Source: Agelas oroides (Eukaryota; Porifera; Demospongiae; Agelasida; Agelasidae). From it: a stretch of 64,000 nucleotides of DNA. A model generated the notes under the pieces. The model was not told the DNA's origin. It made no database searches and saw only the letters and a program-made list of their open reading frames with translations. The position numbers were made by a program, and so were the translations under genes. The first letter of the stretch is position 1. Every line of letters begins with the position of its first letter. Positions 33,690 to 44,353 of this stretch are shown in pieces. The DNA lies in contig OX422202.1 of assembly GCA_949130485.1 (NCBI GenBank), positions 4,433,292-4,497,291 on the forward strand, written 5' to 3'.

Positions 33690-34910
33690 TTTCATCTGCG
33701 ATGAAAGTTGATTGCCTGTGATTTAGCTCTAGGCCATATTTGCTATTTCAATGCACATGTTGTGTTCTTTCCTATGAAGGATTAGAAAAACATAATTGTT
33801 GAAAAGAGTTTCAGGAGTACGATGCTGGTACTTGACAGCTGATGAGGGATGGACTTGCTGCATGCAATTGAACTTTATAGCGAATATAGGAGAAATTTCA
33901 TGAGTGTGTGCAACATTGTGGCATATTGTACCGATGATAATTATATTGAGATGTGCTGGCTGAGTGCCAGGAGTTGAAAGCAGTCTACTTGCATCTCCCT
34001 AGTGCGAGGTTACGTAGCGAGGTGCGTCTTTAATTTTTATCAATATTGCAACCTTCGTGTAGCCTACTTCCATAACGGGACACAAAAACAAACCTCACGG
34101 CTGGAAAGAGCAACTCTTTAACTACAATTTGACACCCTTTTTGCGTAGTTTGCATGTGCAAACTAAGTTTGTGCAACTTGTTGCGCTACCCTATCCACTT
34201 CGCGAGCTTCTGCATGAGTGATCCTTAATTACCAAGTCACCTGTCCCAAGGTATGTGTGCTTTTACTGATCAAACAAAATCATTGTAAAATAGATAGGTT
34301 GCAGAAGATTTCAGCGCAAACGCAACGGTAATTGATGCTTTAGTTCCAGAGATATGACGAGTTGAAGTTAGCAGCAAAAAATTTCATTTTCACGTGCCCT
34401 TCATTTGCACTCAGCGTCGCACATCCGGTTTGCAAATAAAACTTTCCATATAAGGCACTTCCGCTACGTTTGCCGGACCACTGATAACACCGCAGCCATA
34501 CAGCCTCCTCGCTCCCAGACCAGTAATCTGGGAACGAGACTGTGTCTCCAAATCTTGTTCCCTTGCAGACTAATCTACAGATCATGATTTCAGAAGTCTG
34601 CTATCCATGTAAGAGATCTTATTATTGTTTGCCTTGCCACATTGCCTTTTCATATAGCGTTTGCATGGAAGTTCTAATTACAAGTGGGGTACTGACCTAA
34701 ACTGTAGGATATAATTTTCTGGCAACTTCAACACCAGTCTTAACAATGCCTGATCCAAATAAATTACCAACCACTTAGTGACCATGCAGACACAACCTAT
34801 GCGGGCTACCACTTTAGAGGTGAAGTATTTCAGCTCCATTAGCTTGTCTACCAAGGGGTATAAGAAACATAATTTTGTTAGCATTTACTTTACAACTTAG
34901 TCATTTGAAT
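33690..34910. other. No gene seen
   Basis: Mixed sequence; a short CTCGCTCCCAGACC / TCTGGGAACGAG inverted pair near 34508-34542 is a possible remnant of a family A end. Confidence 0.35.
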
Positions 34911-34920
34911 TGGCATCTGA

Positions 34921-35229
34921 TTAGTCTCGCAAGCCCGACCCACTTTCGCAAAAAAAGGGAAGGGTCTGGTGAACTGTGTATACAAGCCGTGTCCTGCCCA
35001 CTGTACAGTGCGATACAATCAGATTGCAGTATTTTGTCAAATGATGCATTACATGACTGTTTGAGTAGCAATAGCAGTCTAGAAAACGGGGAAAGAGAGC
35101 TAGGGCATCTTTTCCGCTGCTGCAGAAGCTGTAAAAACACTTTGACTATACTTCTCGGGGAGCATGCTTACTCCGCAACAGGTAATTCAAGAGTGAATTA
35201 TGCAGAAGTGGGTCGGGCCTGCGAGACTA
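34921..35229. mobile_element. MITE, family B (TAGTCTCGC ends), 8-bp TSD
   Basis: The ends are TAGTCTCGCAAGCCCGACCC and, inverted, TAGTCTCGCAGGCCCGACCC. The exact duplication GCATCTGA sits at 34913-34920 and 35230-35237. Its interior matches the copy at 54840-55233. Long open frames on both strands inside it are incidental. Confidence 0.88.
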
Positions 35230-35359
35230 GCATCTGATATTTACATCCATTATTAGATTTTGCTACCTTGCTTTTCATGTGACTTCTATACACTTCAAAC
35301 ATTATTAGGGAACATGAGAGTGTATATGACATATTATGAGACTTGAGTGTTTCCATACA

Positions 35360-35365
35360 TTTATT
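35360..35365 (-). terminator. Poly(A) signal of the DUF927-like gene
   Basis: AATAAA on the minus strand, 27 bases after the stop codon of the last exon. Confidence 0.6.
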
Positions 35366-36241
35366 GTAACAGAGTATCAACGTCTTGCTCTTTACACCCG
35401 AGGCTGCTTTCTTAATGGTCCCTGCTCTTCATCTGAGAGGACTTCTGAATCTGTATGACAACAAAAACACCGCTGAGTTATTACTACACAAAAAGAGGCC
35501 TTTACTATAGGTAATGCTGTGCATATTCTACAGCCAGACTTATTTGTGAATAACACAGTCATGCATATGTTCAGGCTTAACTGCACAGGTATGAACATTG
35601 TATCCTCTATTTACATTGTTGTCCTCAACTTGTATATGCAACCACTAACATTGAAGTGAGTCAATGCTGTAACAAGTAAACATAATCAAGCCTGAAATTA
35701 CTGCTTTTGCAGCTTTCAAAGTCATCTCCTGAATCATCACCACCTGTGATATTGGTGTAAAATAAAGAACAAGTATCTACATTATACTTATCATCATAAG
35801 TGTAATCTCACCTCCACTTGAAGTATTGGGCAGGTTTCCCTCTCGTGCTGTGTTGGGCTTGCTTGCTACGATGCTGAGTGTTTAGACCACCTTGGTGTGG
35901 AGACTGGTTGGAGGTTCCAATGCATAGTTCTGAATATGTGAAGACTCAAATGTGAATGTACATGCATGCATCTGTTCAGGCTTGACTGCACAGGTTTGAA
36001 CTTTGTATCCCCTATTTCCATTGTTGCCATATGCAATTAACATGGAACTGAGTCAATTGCTTTCCTGCATTGCAACATGATAATGATGCATTACAAACAA
36101 TCGGTTTACCTCCAGGTGATGAAGACTGGTGTGTTGATGTGGTAACTTGAACTTCATGGTAAACAAGTGTGGAAATATTGAACTACATATTTAACAAATT
36201 CAAGCAACACACGCACGTAAACAGCAAGCTGAATTTCTTAC

Positions 36242-36845
36242 CATCTTGAAATTGCTGTATGACTTCACTTGGGATACGCTCCTGTGCGATGGTCATGCAC
36301 GTCAGTGCTGCAACATTTCCTCCATACCCACGCCGGGATTTTGAAATGTACGAATCTTTTTGGTCTGCTTTCAGAAATCGCTGCTTGCATTTCTTCCCCA
36401 TGCGATGAACAAGAATGGTGTGCTCAATTTCATAGCTCGGATACTTCACCCTTTCACAATCAGATCCCTCAGAATATTGTGTGAATTTAGTAGAGCAACA
36501 GCTTCTGAAACCCGAACAGCTAGGCACACACCCAGATGGGAATGGGTTGGGACGTCCACAGCTACAATTTGGAGTACATGCATTGTTCAAGAACAATACT
36601 ATTTTATTGCAACTGTCAACTGTTCCACTGTAGATGAAACTAACCAGATACTTTTGTGTTGCCTTGATTGATTGCATGTAGTTTGCGAGGTCTCTCATAA
36701 ATGACTGCACCAGCTTCTCATCAGAGTTGCTAGATTCTACCTCCGTCACAGAAGTGCTGCTTGTGGTGAAGGGAGCCATATTTTCAGCGAAAAAATCCCA
36801 GCATTCTTCTGCACTGAATAGTAGCCCCCCACAAAGGTCTGCAAA
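36242..36845 (-). CDS. C-terminal exon of the DUF927-like gene
   Basis: The acceptor CTTCACAG opens FADLCGGLLFSAEECWDFFA in the same phase as the ATPase exon. It continues through a Ser/Thr-rich linker, a helical LVQSFMRDLANYMQSIKAT stretch, a Cys-rich segment (CTPNCSCGRPNPFPSGC) and RRGYGGNVAALTCMTIAQER, ending at the donor GATG/GTAAGA. There is no internal stop. The Cys-rich part may bind zinc; its function is unknown. Confidence 0.6.
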
Positions 36846-37061
36846 CTGTGAAGGAGCAAAATTTTATTAAACTGTACAATCAATCCCACACAACTTTACC
36901 TACCTCCAAGAAAAAGTACATGAAGATGGACATGGTGGTGGTAAATCGAGCTTGGGTAGTGAAGCTAGCCAGGATTTTGGACACTGCTGGACTGATGTCA
37001 GTATTGATATGCTCCTTTGTCTCCTATGCTAAAAATTGTTGCCCAAGCTTTAGCACTTCAC

Positions 37062-37980
37062 CAACGGACGCTGAAGCTCTATCCCTGCTTTGCTGCACAG
37101 AAGGTTTGCCTCTGGCTCATCAGTGTGCTCATTAAAGCCAATGTGTATGGCTCGGCTATGTGCTCGTGGACGTTCAGCTCCTAGTTTCCAGTTGGAGGAG
37201 GCCAAAGGAAGGGTTGAAAACGATTCAACTCCATAGGATCGAGTGCCACGACTAGTGCCATTGTAGGCATCAATGAACAACTCTTCCCATGTGTCAGCAG
37301 CTTTTGCAGAGATGTCGTCAATCACCACAGGGATGGTGGTCTTATTGACAATCTTGAAAAGATATGAAGGGGTGCTTTGGTTGTTGAAGCAGTGTGATTC
37401 ATGAGCACCAAAGAGGGCAAGCCCACACTTGGCTGCTTCAGATTTGCAAGAACCAGGAGCTCCAGTAAGCATTGGAACTCCACAGCAGCCAAACACCTTG
37501 AGAATACTGAGATAGTTAGCACCCATCAAGCATGCCGCGATTATTGCCATTGCTGGCATGAAGTTCTCTGGCATGAATTGCTGAATGGCTTGGCATAGGG
37601 GAAGGATACTTTCACCACCATCTAGAGGTGTGCTCACTTTGCATGCCAGTGTTTCCTCAATTAGGATGTTGGTGCCATTCACCAGACGTCGCAGCCACAA
37701 AAACGGTGACTGACCCTCCTCCAAAGGTAGTCCATTTGCTGCAAGCTGAATGGACTCAGAGAAAACCCAAAATGATTCTCCCTCATGCTTGTTCTCCCCA
37801 ACAAGCCTTGCTGCCACCTTCTGCTGTTCCTACAACATTCTGCTTGACATTTGCGTCATGAACTTCCTGAACTCACTATCAGAAACAGCAGAAACAAGGC
37901 ACCACCTGGGAAAATCTGGTTTGCAAATGTCGTGAATTGTTTCACATTGCCAGAGAGCTCCGTCATTGGACAAAACAGAA
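37062..37980 (-). pseudogene. DUF927-like ATPase exon (Walker A/B)
   Basis: The frame begins SSVLSNDGALWQCETIHD and FPRWCLVSAVSDSEFRKFM, hits an in-frame TAG at 37830-37832, and continues through ESFWVFSESIQLAANGLPL, PAMAIIAACLMGANY, VPMLTGAPGSCKSEAAKCGL (Walker A GAPGSCKS), TIPVVIDDIS (Walker B), DTWEELFIDAYNG, RGTRSYG and LPLASSNW (sensor-like), to a TTG/GTGAAG donor. The order 'paralog-rich hydrophobic helix, GxPGxxKS, DD, Y-x-G/R-G-x-R, S-x-x-W/E' is that of DUF927 and related P-loop NTPases. Apart from the single stop the domain looks intact, so the damage is recent or a base-call error. Confidence 0.68.
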
Positions 37981-38302
37981 CTCTGTGTGAATAGACAGTT
38001 ATTTAATGTAGTGTAGATAATTATATAAAAACTAAACTATGTATGAAATTCAATGGTGTTTATAGTTATCTCATCTGGGGGTAAACATATTATTGGCACT
38101 AAATTTTAACCGGTTAATTTACTTCCATGCATGACACAAAGCTACAGCAGGATATAGTAAAATAAAATGAAAGGCACTGAAGTGCCAAACCCTTGGCGCA
38201 GCAGTGCATGTGATCGTACTTGTGTGTTGACTAGAATCGATCACTGTCTCGTGAACAATAGAAGCTGTTATGCTTGCCAGATGTGTTTGGTTCTGTTCTT
38301 AC

Positions 38303-38640
38303 CTGTGCAAAGTCTGCTCACGTGTTTCAGAAGCTCTCTTACTCGTTTTGCGGACTTTGTCTCTCTCTTTCCCCACTAATAACCCTTCCTCAGACAGTAA
38401 GGCTTTTCTACGTTTCATTGCGTTCTCAGGCTCCCCAACAGCAGTACACTGTGCTTTCCTTTCTTCGATGCGAAGGCATGGCCACAGTCACAAACTGATC
38501 TCTTCACGTGCACCACGGTATTACACTGTGGCATACCTTTCTCAGACGCATAGACCTATTGCACTCCATTGCATGCACTACAGTACGGTATTACACTGTG
38601 GGCATACCTTTCTGAACCTCTCGTAAAAGACAGTCACAAA
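38303..38640 (-). pseudogene. 5' exon: CPQC/CDCGHAF cysteine cluster and RASET repeat
   Basis: Read on the minus strand, the pieces are KVCPQCNTV, then VKRSVCDCGHAFASKK, then in the next frame RKALLSEEGLLVGKERDKVR and KTSKRASETREQTLHR, ending at donor CACAG/GTAAGA. The four cysteines and His suggest a zinc ribbon or knuckle. RASET-type repeats are familiar from proteins next to Helitron/Pif1-like and other element-borne genes in marine invertebrates. A block of about 30 bases (GTATGCC(C)ACAGTGTAATACCG) is duplicated at about 38522 and 38587, and a one-base change near 38455-38462 breaks the frame. It splices in phase to the ATPase exon using the acceptor at 37981-37982. Confidence 0.55.
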
Positions 38641-38989
38641 CGACAGTGAAACGTTCGACGGAAAACACTATACCGCGTGCTCCAAGTCACGTGATCACAC
38701 ATTACCGCTACGTACGTGTTACGGAGAGGTATACGGAAACATTGCACGTGGCTGACTTAGCTTCTAACATTTGAACTAAGCAGTTTTAGAGAAAACGGCT
38801 TTTCAATTTCACTGCATTTTCCGCGCTGTAGCCGCTGATACCTCTCGTTGAACGCCTAAAAGCGCGAGAAGGCAGAATAGAGAAAACGGACACACACCAC
38901 AGGCACACAGACACACAGGACACTACCGTGACTTCAAAGGTTCATCGATAACGCCCAACATGGAGCACGATTGCTTACATCAAACACAT

Positions 38990-40032
38990 ACATTAAAAGA
39001 CATTCCAAAAGGTATACACAAATTTAACGTCGCCAGAAATAAGTCTTTCCAGTGCAGTCATCTCATTTAGGTTCAGTCTATTCATATGCTGCTCCAACAC
39101 GTGTTCCAGCACAGAAGTAGCCAGGTTCACTTGATCACAGAGATGACAGGGCTTCCTTCCTCGGCCATGACTACTGATCAACCTTGACATCACTTGCAGG
39201 CCTCTAGTGTGCCGCAGTCCCTAGTCAAGAGCCATATCCCACAACCTCAACAATCCTCCATTTCTTGCCACTGCTGCAATTTGTGGAGCCTTCCCTTCAC
39301 ACAACTCAATCCTCTTCTCTCTGTCCAGCTGCCCAATCACCTTCTTCACCTCTTTCATGTTGATCTGGTCTGGGTCTCCACCCCTAAAATCTTATCTGTG
39401 AACTGCCTGAGTCCCGAAGCCCTCTTCAAGTTCTCTACGTTCCTTGACCAGACACAATGAAGCAACATCATCCACCATTGACCTCATAGCAGCTCCACCC
39501 ACTCCAGTAGCACCATCCCTCACCGTCCTCTTCAAAAACCCTAGTTTCCTGATCAGCAATCGGGACCTTACAGACTCCATCTCTAGAGTAGTGACTGTGG
39601 CTGTATTGGAGTGATGCTTTGGCCATCTTAATGCCCTCTTCGCCAACTCCCCCAAACAGGCCTCCAACTGCTGCATTATCTGCTCTGTCACAATCCAATT
39701 CTCACAACCATATAGAAGAACTGGAAGCACACATGTCTCCACTACTGACCTTGTTGACAAGGGACTAAGGTCACCCTGAAAAGCCCCAATGCTTCCAAAG
39801 TGAAAGAAGGCTCTCCTGGCCTTCTGAATGTTCTCTTCCACAGCACGTGAAGCAAGGAGATCTCCTCTCCACCAGTAGCCCAGACATTTTCCCTCATACC
39901 CACTGGGTAGTACAGAGCCATCAATCTCACACTCAGGTAGAACATCACACCTCTGCCCTCTGTCAAACACTACCACCTCACACTTTTGTACGTTCAGCTT
40001 CAGAAGATTGTTCTCTGCAAACGCCGAGGGTT
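38990..40032 (-). mobile_element. 5'-truncated LINE fragment (thumb to zinc-knuckle end)
   Basis: The minus strand from 40030 reads AENNLLKLNVQKCEVVVFDR, KCLGYWWRGDLLASRAVEEN, VLPVLLYGCENWIVTEQIMQ, LEACLGELAKRALRWPKHHS and then, past frame breaks, CHLCDQVNLATS with HVLEQH. 'K-C-E-V-x-V', 'YLG'-like, 'vLLYG-E-W' and a terminal C-x-x-C...H are the usual palm-to-C-terminus landmarks of L2/RTE-like non-LTR retrotransposons. The catalytic box is missing. This is a different lineage from the LINE at 48-52 kb. Confidence 0.75.
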
Positions 40033-40039
40033 AATTAAG

Positions 40040-40650
40040 ATGGATTGCATGACTTAGTTAATGTGCATGTGTGTGAATGGGGTAGTTTGTGGTACAACAG
40101 TGTTAATTGCATACTTTAGTAGCAACGTTACCATCACATAGCAACCAGTTAAACCTGATAGAGTGCATGGAAGATGCCACTACACGCTGCTACCTAACGG
40201 TTTCGTCCTTAGTATAACTTACTCTTTCATGTTGTCCGGGTACCTCTGGAGTCTCATAAGTATCCCTGGGCCACCACTGCGGCATCAGAACTGACGTGCA
40301 CAGGTCCCAACAGCGAAATTGAAAAGTTGGAAACTGGCTCCTTTGCGTCTGTCTTGTCATTGCAGCGGAAAAGTTGATTTCCTTCTGTGACAACAGATGT
40401 GCTTGGCATACTACGGAACCAAGTATAGTTAAGTATGCAACAAGTAGGTAGCTGCATGCAAGAAATTCATGGACATTGGTGTAAACAGACTCGGGAGTAT
40501 AGAAGTAGAGTGTATATAAAAATACTTTCTATCATCATGGATAATATATAGTACGCTTGTACTGTATATTATCCATGCTATTATCTATCGGAAGCGAACT
40601 ACATTACAACATTCATACATGTACTGATAGGATAACGGATATCAGATTAT
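40040..40650. other. No gene seen
   Basis: It contains a small hairpin at about 40536-40577 (ATGGATAATATA...TATATTATCCAT). Nothing else is recognised. Confidence 0.35.
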
Positions 40651-40658
40651 TGCATATA

Positions 40659-41779
40659 CCCGGTGTCAGAGGAATGAATGACCCCCCGGAGTGAGTGACC
40701 CCCCGGTCACTGATTCCTTAGGAAAAATTGACTTACGGTAGGGTTAAAGGGCCCGACTAGTTCCCGCCAAGATAGTGACAGCTGTACTGTATATTTGTCC
40801 TTCCTGTTAGTTCGAAGGTTAATTGTCCTTCCTGTTCATGAAAATGGCGAGTATAAAAGTGGTAGGTTGTCTAGATGTATTCTATCATTCAAAATGGAAC
40901 TGCAAGACATCGAGAACTATCTACGGAGAGGAGAATACCCAGCTGGCACTGAGAAGAAAGACAAGCCAAACTTTAGGAGAAGATGTAGAAACAACTACAA
41001 GTTTGAAGGAGGGATTCTCTACTACAAGAAATGCTCTGGAAAAAAGACTGCAACAAGCTCAGACCAATTCCCAGGAGCTTCAGAATGGAGGGTGTGTTCA
41101 GGAGTGAGGAGGAAAAGAGGAGGATCCTGGAGTCATGCCATATTTTTAGGTTTTTAAACCAGGGAGTTTGGTCTGGCTCAAGAACTCAGCTAAAGAATCG
41201 AAGAAGGGGGACAAAATGAAGCCTCGTTGGCTTGACCCATACAAAGTAGTGAAATGTCTCGACAAAGGTGTTGTCAAGATAGCCAACTCAAAAACTGGGG
41301 TTATCCAGATTATGTTCGATAAAGAACGAAACCATTGGATTGCAACACACTACCAGAATGGCAAGGTGAAGGTGTATGACTCCTGCTTCTCTGGATCGCT
41401 GTCACCGTCGATCCGTGAGATGTTGGTGCGCCTCTATCGACCTGCTGTCCGGGACAACAGCCTCGTTGTCACAGTCATGCCAATTGTACAACAGAGAGGG
41501 AGTGCTGACTTTTTTTTACTTGCATATGCAGATTTGTTTTCCTTTGTGCACCTTCTACAATTCCTGTTTGCACTTCTTTTGCATGCACCTCTTTGAATAC
41601 TGTCATCCCTTTGACTGCAACTGTGCATGTGAGGGGGGGGGGGGGGGTCATTTTTTCCAGGGGTGGGTCTCTGGTTCCTAGGAGTTAGTGACCCAGGAAT
41701 GACTTGGGGTCATTCATTCCTAGGATAATTTGACCTGGGGGTCATTAAAATGGGGGGTCACCCATTCCTGCGACACCGG
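40659..41779. mobile_element. TIR DNA transposon relic with integrase and Ulp1 remnants (Ginger-like?)
   Basis: The left end CCGGTGTCAGAGGAATG.A is matched inverted by the right end CCGGTGTCGCAGGAATG, and both continue into GTGACCCCCC-type repeats, which recur several times near each end. The interior is a shrunken coding region on the plus strand. I could not identify a clear target duplication. Confidence 0.65.
40893..41596 (+). pseudogene. Integrase-flank plus Ulp1-like protease relic
   Basis: At 40893 the frame reads MELQDIENYLRRGEYPAGTE...KFEGGILYYKK, the pattern just before the H2C2 zinc finger of retroviral-type integrases in transposons. After an internal deletion, 41165 onward reads VWLKNSAKESKKGDKMKPRW and LDPYKVVKCLDKGVVKIAN, like the region after the integrase core. 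Then HWIATHYQNGKVKVYDSCFS and VMPIVQQRGSADFF follow, which resemble the His, Asp and Gln-x-(G)-x-D-(C) parts of a C48 (Ulp1) cysteine protease with the catalytic Cys lost. Integrase plus Ulp1 fusions occur in Ginger-type DNA transposons and related domesticated genes. The catalytic core is deleted. Confidence 0.55.
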
Positions 41780-42036
41780 TTCTCAGTGAACGACAGATTA
41801 AGTGACGCTCACAATCGTAGTAAATTCGATTTTCATTACAGCCACACAACTCGAGATTTCTCTGCATGTACGACTACGGTATAGTAAATGTAACCAGCAA
41901 CATTATTTGCAGCTGCGCTAACGCGCGCCACATTATACGGTTGCTACGTAGCATCATGCGCTGGCAACAGTGTAGTGTATGCAGTGCTAGTGCAGAGCGA
42001 GAGTGGGTGACGGTCACTGTAGTGCAAATAGCAGCT

Positions 42037-42432
42037 ATGGCTGCTGTAAAGTGAGGTTCGTCTCTGTGCGAAGGTTGTCGAACCAGCAATGGAAATAGAG
42101 CACTTTTTTGTAAAGGATGTGGAAAACCACTTAGTACGAAGACAAAGCGTACAAAGCCAGAGCATATCCCGGCTGAGCTCCAATGTCACCCTTCTGTTGG
42201 ATGCAGAGTTGAAAGCAGAAATTGCAACTCTATATCCGTCAGAGTGCGCCCTCAGGGACCAGACTACAGTAGTACAGATGTTTTGCAACTAAGGGCGTGT
42301 ACAAACAAAGATTGCGAAGTTGTGCGGCAAGGAAGGATTCGTTCAATGGAATCTGGTACGAGTTATGATGTATTTTTCTACACTAAAACACCATGCACTA
42401 GCGCTCATTCAAGGCTGGGGAGCTCCACCTAG
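42037..42432 (+). CDS. KDZ-like gene, exon 1: N-terminal cysteine clusters
   Basis: ATG at 42037 (MAAVK) is followed by an in-frame TGA and then LCEGCRTSNGNRALFCKGCG, a CxxC...CxxC zinc ribbon. Next come QCHPSVGCRVESRNC, a basic segment, RACTNKDCEVVRQG and RIRSMESGTSYDVFFYT, ending at a TAG by a hairpin. The CxxC pairs and the RISSMESG-like phrase are what I recall from N-termini of this family in sponges. The donor to exon 2 is not clear; the hairpin at 42413-42473 may have destroyed it. Confidence 0.5.
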
Positions 42433-42473
42433 TAACCGTTGCAACAGTTACTATATGTGGAGCTCTCCAGCCT
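42413..42473. repeat. Hairpin at the end of exon 1 of the KDZ-like gene
   Basis: GGCTGGGGAGCTCCAC(C)TAG pairs with CTATATGTGGAGCTCTCCAG inverted, around a small GTTGCAAC core. It overlaps the end of the open frame, so it may be a small insertion that cut the exon. Confidence 0.7.
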
Positions 42474-42831
42474 GTGTGCGCATGCTCCATACACGTCTAA
42501 CTTGACCTGACTTTGCTTTACACTGTATGCGTATATACGAGTATCATCAGTAAAGTGCTTAGCCTATGTTGATGTTTGCTCTCATCAGTACATGCGTATA
42601 CCTCAGAATGCCACGTTTACATTACTTCAGGTATTAAATTAGCACAAAGGAGTGGTATTGTTTCTTTCATACTTTAATATGTGGTATTTTTCAAGCTGTA
42701 ATTATCCAAACATGATGACTGAGGTAAATTTTTGTAAATAGCATGATTGGTTTTAAACATAATGTACAGGTGTCTAGCAGCAAAGAAATAAGTATACAAA
42801 ATTAACTATCCATAATGGTCTTTACACTCAG

Positions 42832-43260
42832 ATAACCACCATCCACCCTGTTTTCACATAAAAATGGCAATGCACAGCAGCTCACAGTCACTACCACTCG
42901 AATTGAAGGTGGAAACACTGTCCACTTTTCCATTCCCCACAAGCGTACAGCAGACACTGAAGGAAATGGCATGTTCTCACTCAGCAATCATTCAGCGTGT
43001 GTCTGAGAAATTCTTTGTCATCCGCACTGTCACAAAAAGCTTTCAGACACCACTGAAACTCCTACATGTACGCTTTGACAGTGAGAACAACTTCCACTGC
43101 CAATGTTCCCAGTTTAAGGCAGAAAAGCTATCCTCTGCAACAACAGCACCCAAACCAACCAAGCGCTGCATCCACTTGTACATCTCCATGTGGGCATTTC
43201 TTTCCCGTGAGAACCTCCAGCAACAGTTTTCCATGTATTTGCACCAACTCCAGCCTAAAG
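42832..43260 (+). CDS. KDZ-like gene, exon 2: SWIM zinc finger
   Basis: The acceptor TTTACACTCAG opens a frame through LPLELKVETLSTFPFPTSVQ, SEKFFVIRTVTKSFQTPL and NNFHCQCSQFK...KRCIHLYISMWAFL. CxC, then about 20 residues, then CxH is the SWIM signature, which accompanies many KDZ transposases. It ends AAAG/GTATGC in phase 1. No lesion is seen. Confidence 0.72.
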
Positions 43261-43331
43261 GTATGCATACAATTACACTCACTGTAGTAACTCTTTTGCT
43301 ACATATTAACATTACAATGTCATAACTGCAG

Positions 43332-43400
43332 GTATGACATCAGCTGCCACTACAGCAAGTAAGAAAATGGTGGCAGGCATTAGTGAGCCACAAACCTCAG
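43332..43400 (+). CDS. KDZ-like gene, exon 3 (linker)
   Basis: A small exon, phase 1 to phase 1, reading GMTSAATTASKKMVAGISEP. It begins after ACTGCAG and ends TCAG/GTATAT. Low-complexity linker. Confidence 0.62.
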
Positions 43401-43517
43401 GTATATACACAGATTTGCAGTGTGATATTATTTATGCCTTACAAAATATTATAATGTAATACATGCCTAATGTGTTATGGGCCTATGTCAAAACAAATAT
43501 TTATCATTATTATCTAG

Positions 43518-43702
43518 GAGAGCCATCTTCAAATCTCAGTTGTGGGTCAAAAGTTGGTTTCCAGAAGAGCGTTGACATCTTGCTGAAGCACACCAAAAAG
43601 ATTCCAGAGAACCAAGCAGAGCTCCAGCCTCTTCTCTCCCTCATCCAGGAGAAGAATGTAAACTTGGTTCTGCAAAGAAAGGGCCTACCAATCAATGGTG
43701 AT
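43518..43702 (+). CDS. KDZ-like gene, exon 4 (helical region)
   Basis: It begins after TTATTATCTAG, reads KVGFQKSVDILLKHTKKIPE and LQPLLSLIQEKNVNLVLQRK, and ends GAT/GTATGT in phase 0. No stop or shift. Confidence 0.68.
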
Positions 43703-43811
43703 GTATGTAAAAAAGTTAGCCAACAATATGTACATAACAAAGGACACACTTCTCCACCACAACATGCATCTTCTACACACACAGAACTAAATTTTGTTTA
43801 TTTATATATAG

Positions 43812-44013
43812 GTATGGAAAACACTCTATCAGCCTTCTGACACTGTGTGTGTCATTTGCAAGAATGACCTTGGAAGGCCGACACACCTTCCTGGAGCCAG
43901 AGGAGATTCCTGGTTGCTGTGCAGTGAAGTTCTCCTTCAGGTGGAAATACTCCTGAAGCAATGCAAAAATCCTAGCTGTAAGGCAAGGCACAGTTTTCGA
44001 CACTGGGAAACAG
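43812..44013 (+). CDS. KDZ-like gene, exon 5: CxC5-like cysteine cluster
   Basis: The frame reads TVCVICKNDLGRPTHLPGAR, WLLCSEVLLQVEILLKQCKN and PSCKARHSFRHWETG. CxxC and CxxxxC pairs with a closing H-x-W/E-W-like phrase match the CxC5/CxC6 cysteine cluster associated with KDZ transposases and kept in HMGXB3. It ends ACAG/GTCAGT in phase 1. Confidence 0.7.
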
Positions 44014-44353
44014 GTCAGTGTTGTTTTTACTGATACTACTATGTTCACATATAACTAAAACTAATGCTGTCTTTGTGTCTTTGTCCATTAAAATAACCAC
44101 AACTAAACTAATTAAAATCAACCTGACTCAGAATGGTAGTGAAATAAAACAAAGTACTAACACTAACCCCTTTTTTTAGATAAAAACTAAAACTAAACCA
44201 ACAGTTTGAATCTATAGTCAAATTAAACTGAAGTACTAGTTGAAACATTAACCTAAAGCAACACTGAAACAGATCACCACCATCAGTTACCCATTGTATT
44301 GACAACTTTTGTTCTACTGCGGCTATTATACTTTGTGTGTTCATGCACTACAG

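Larger units (their letters stand above)
35392..38640 (-). pseudogene. Multi-exon gene: Cys-cluster/RASET exon plus DUF927-like P-loop ATPase
   Basis: The minus-strand model runs from about 38640 down to a stop at 35392. Exons: about 38640-38303, 37980-37062, 36845-36242, 36151-36110, 35929-35812, 35743-35702 and 35450-35392. Each junction has an AG acceptor and GT donor, and phases join in frame except where damaged. The core is an ATPase with Walker A and B; the tail is acidic then basic (DDSGDDFESCK, SDEEQGPLRKQPRV). Lesions: TAG at 37830-37832, a frame break and a partial duplication in the first exon, and an exon of 118 instead of 117 bases at 35812-35929. DUF927 proteins are primase-helicase-like in phages and plasmids. 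Here the gene is intron-rich and eukaryotic in form, perhaps a mobile-element replicase that became a gene. Confidence 0.6.

Noticed and set aside
34875..35237. 120-codon open frame, with a near-identical inverted one at 54826-55188
   Set aside because: Both lie inside copies of the same family B MITE; the shared frame follows from the shared element and has no domain.
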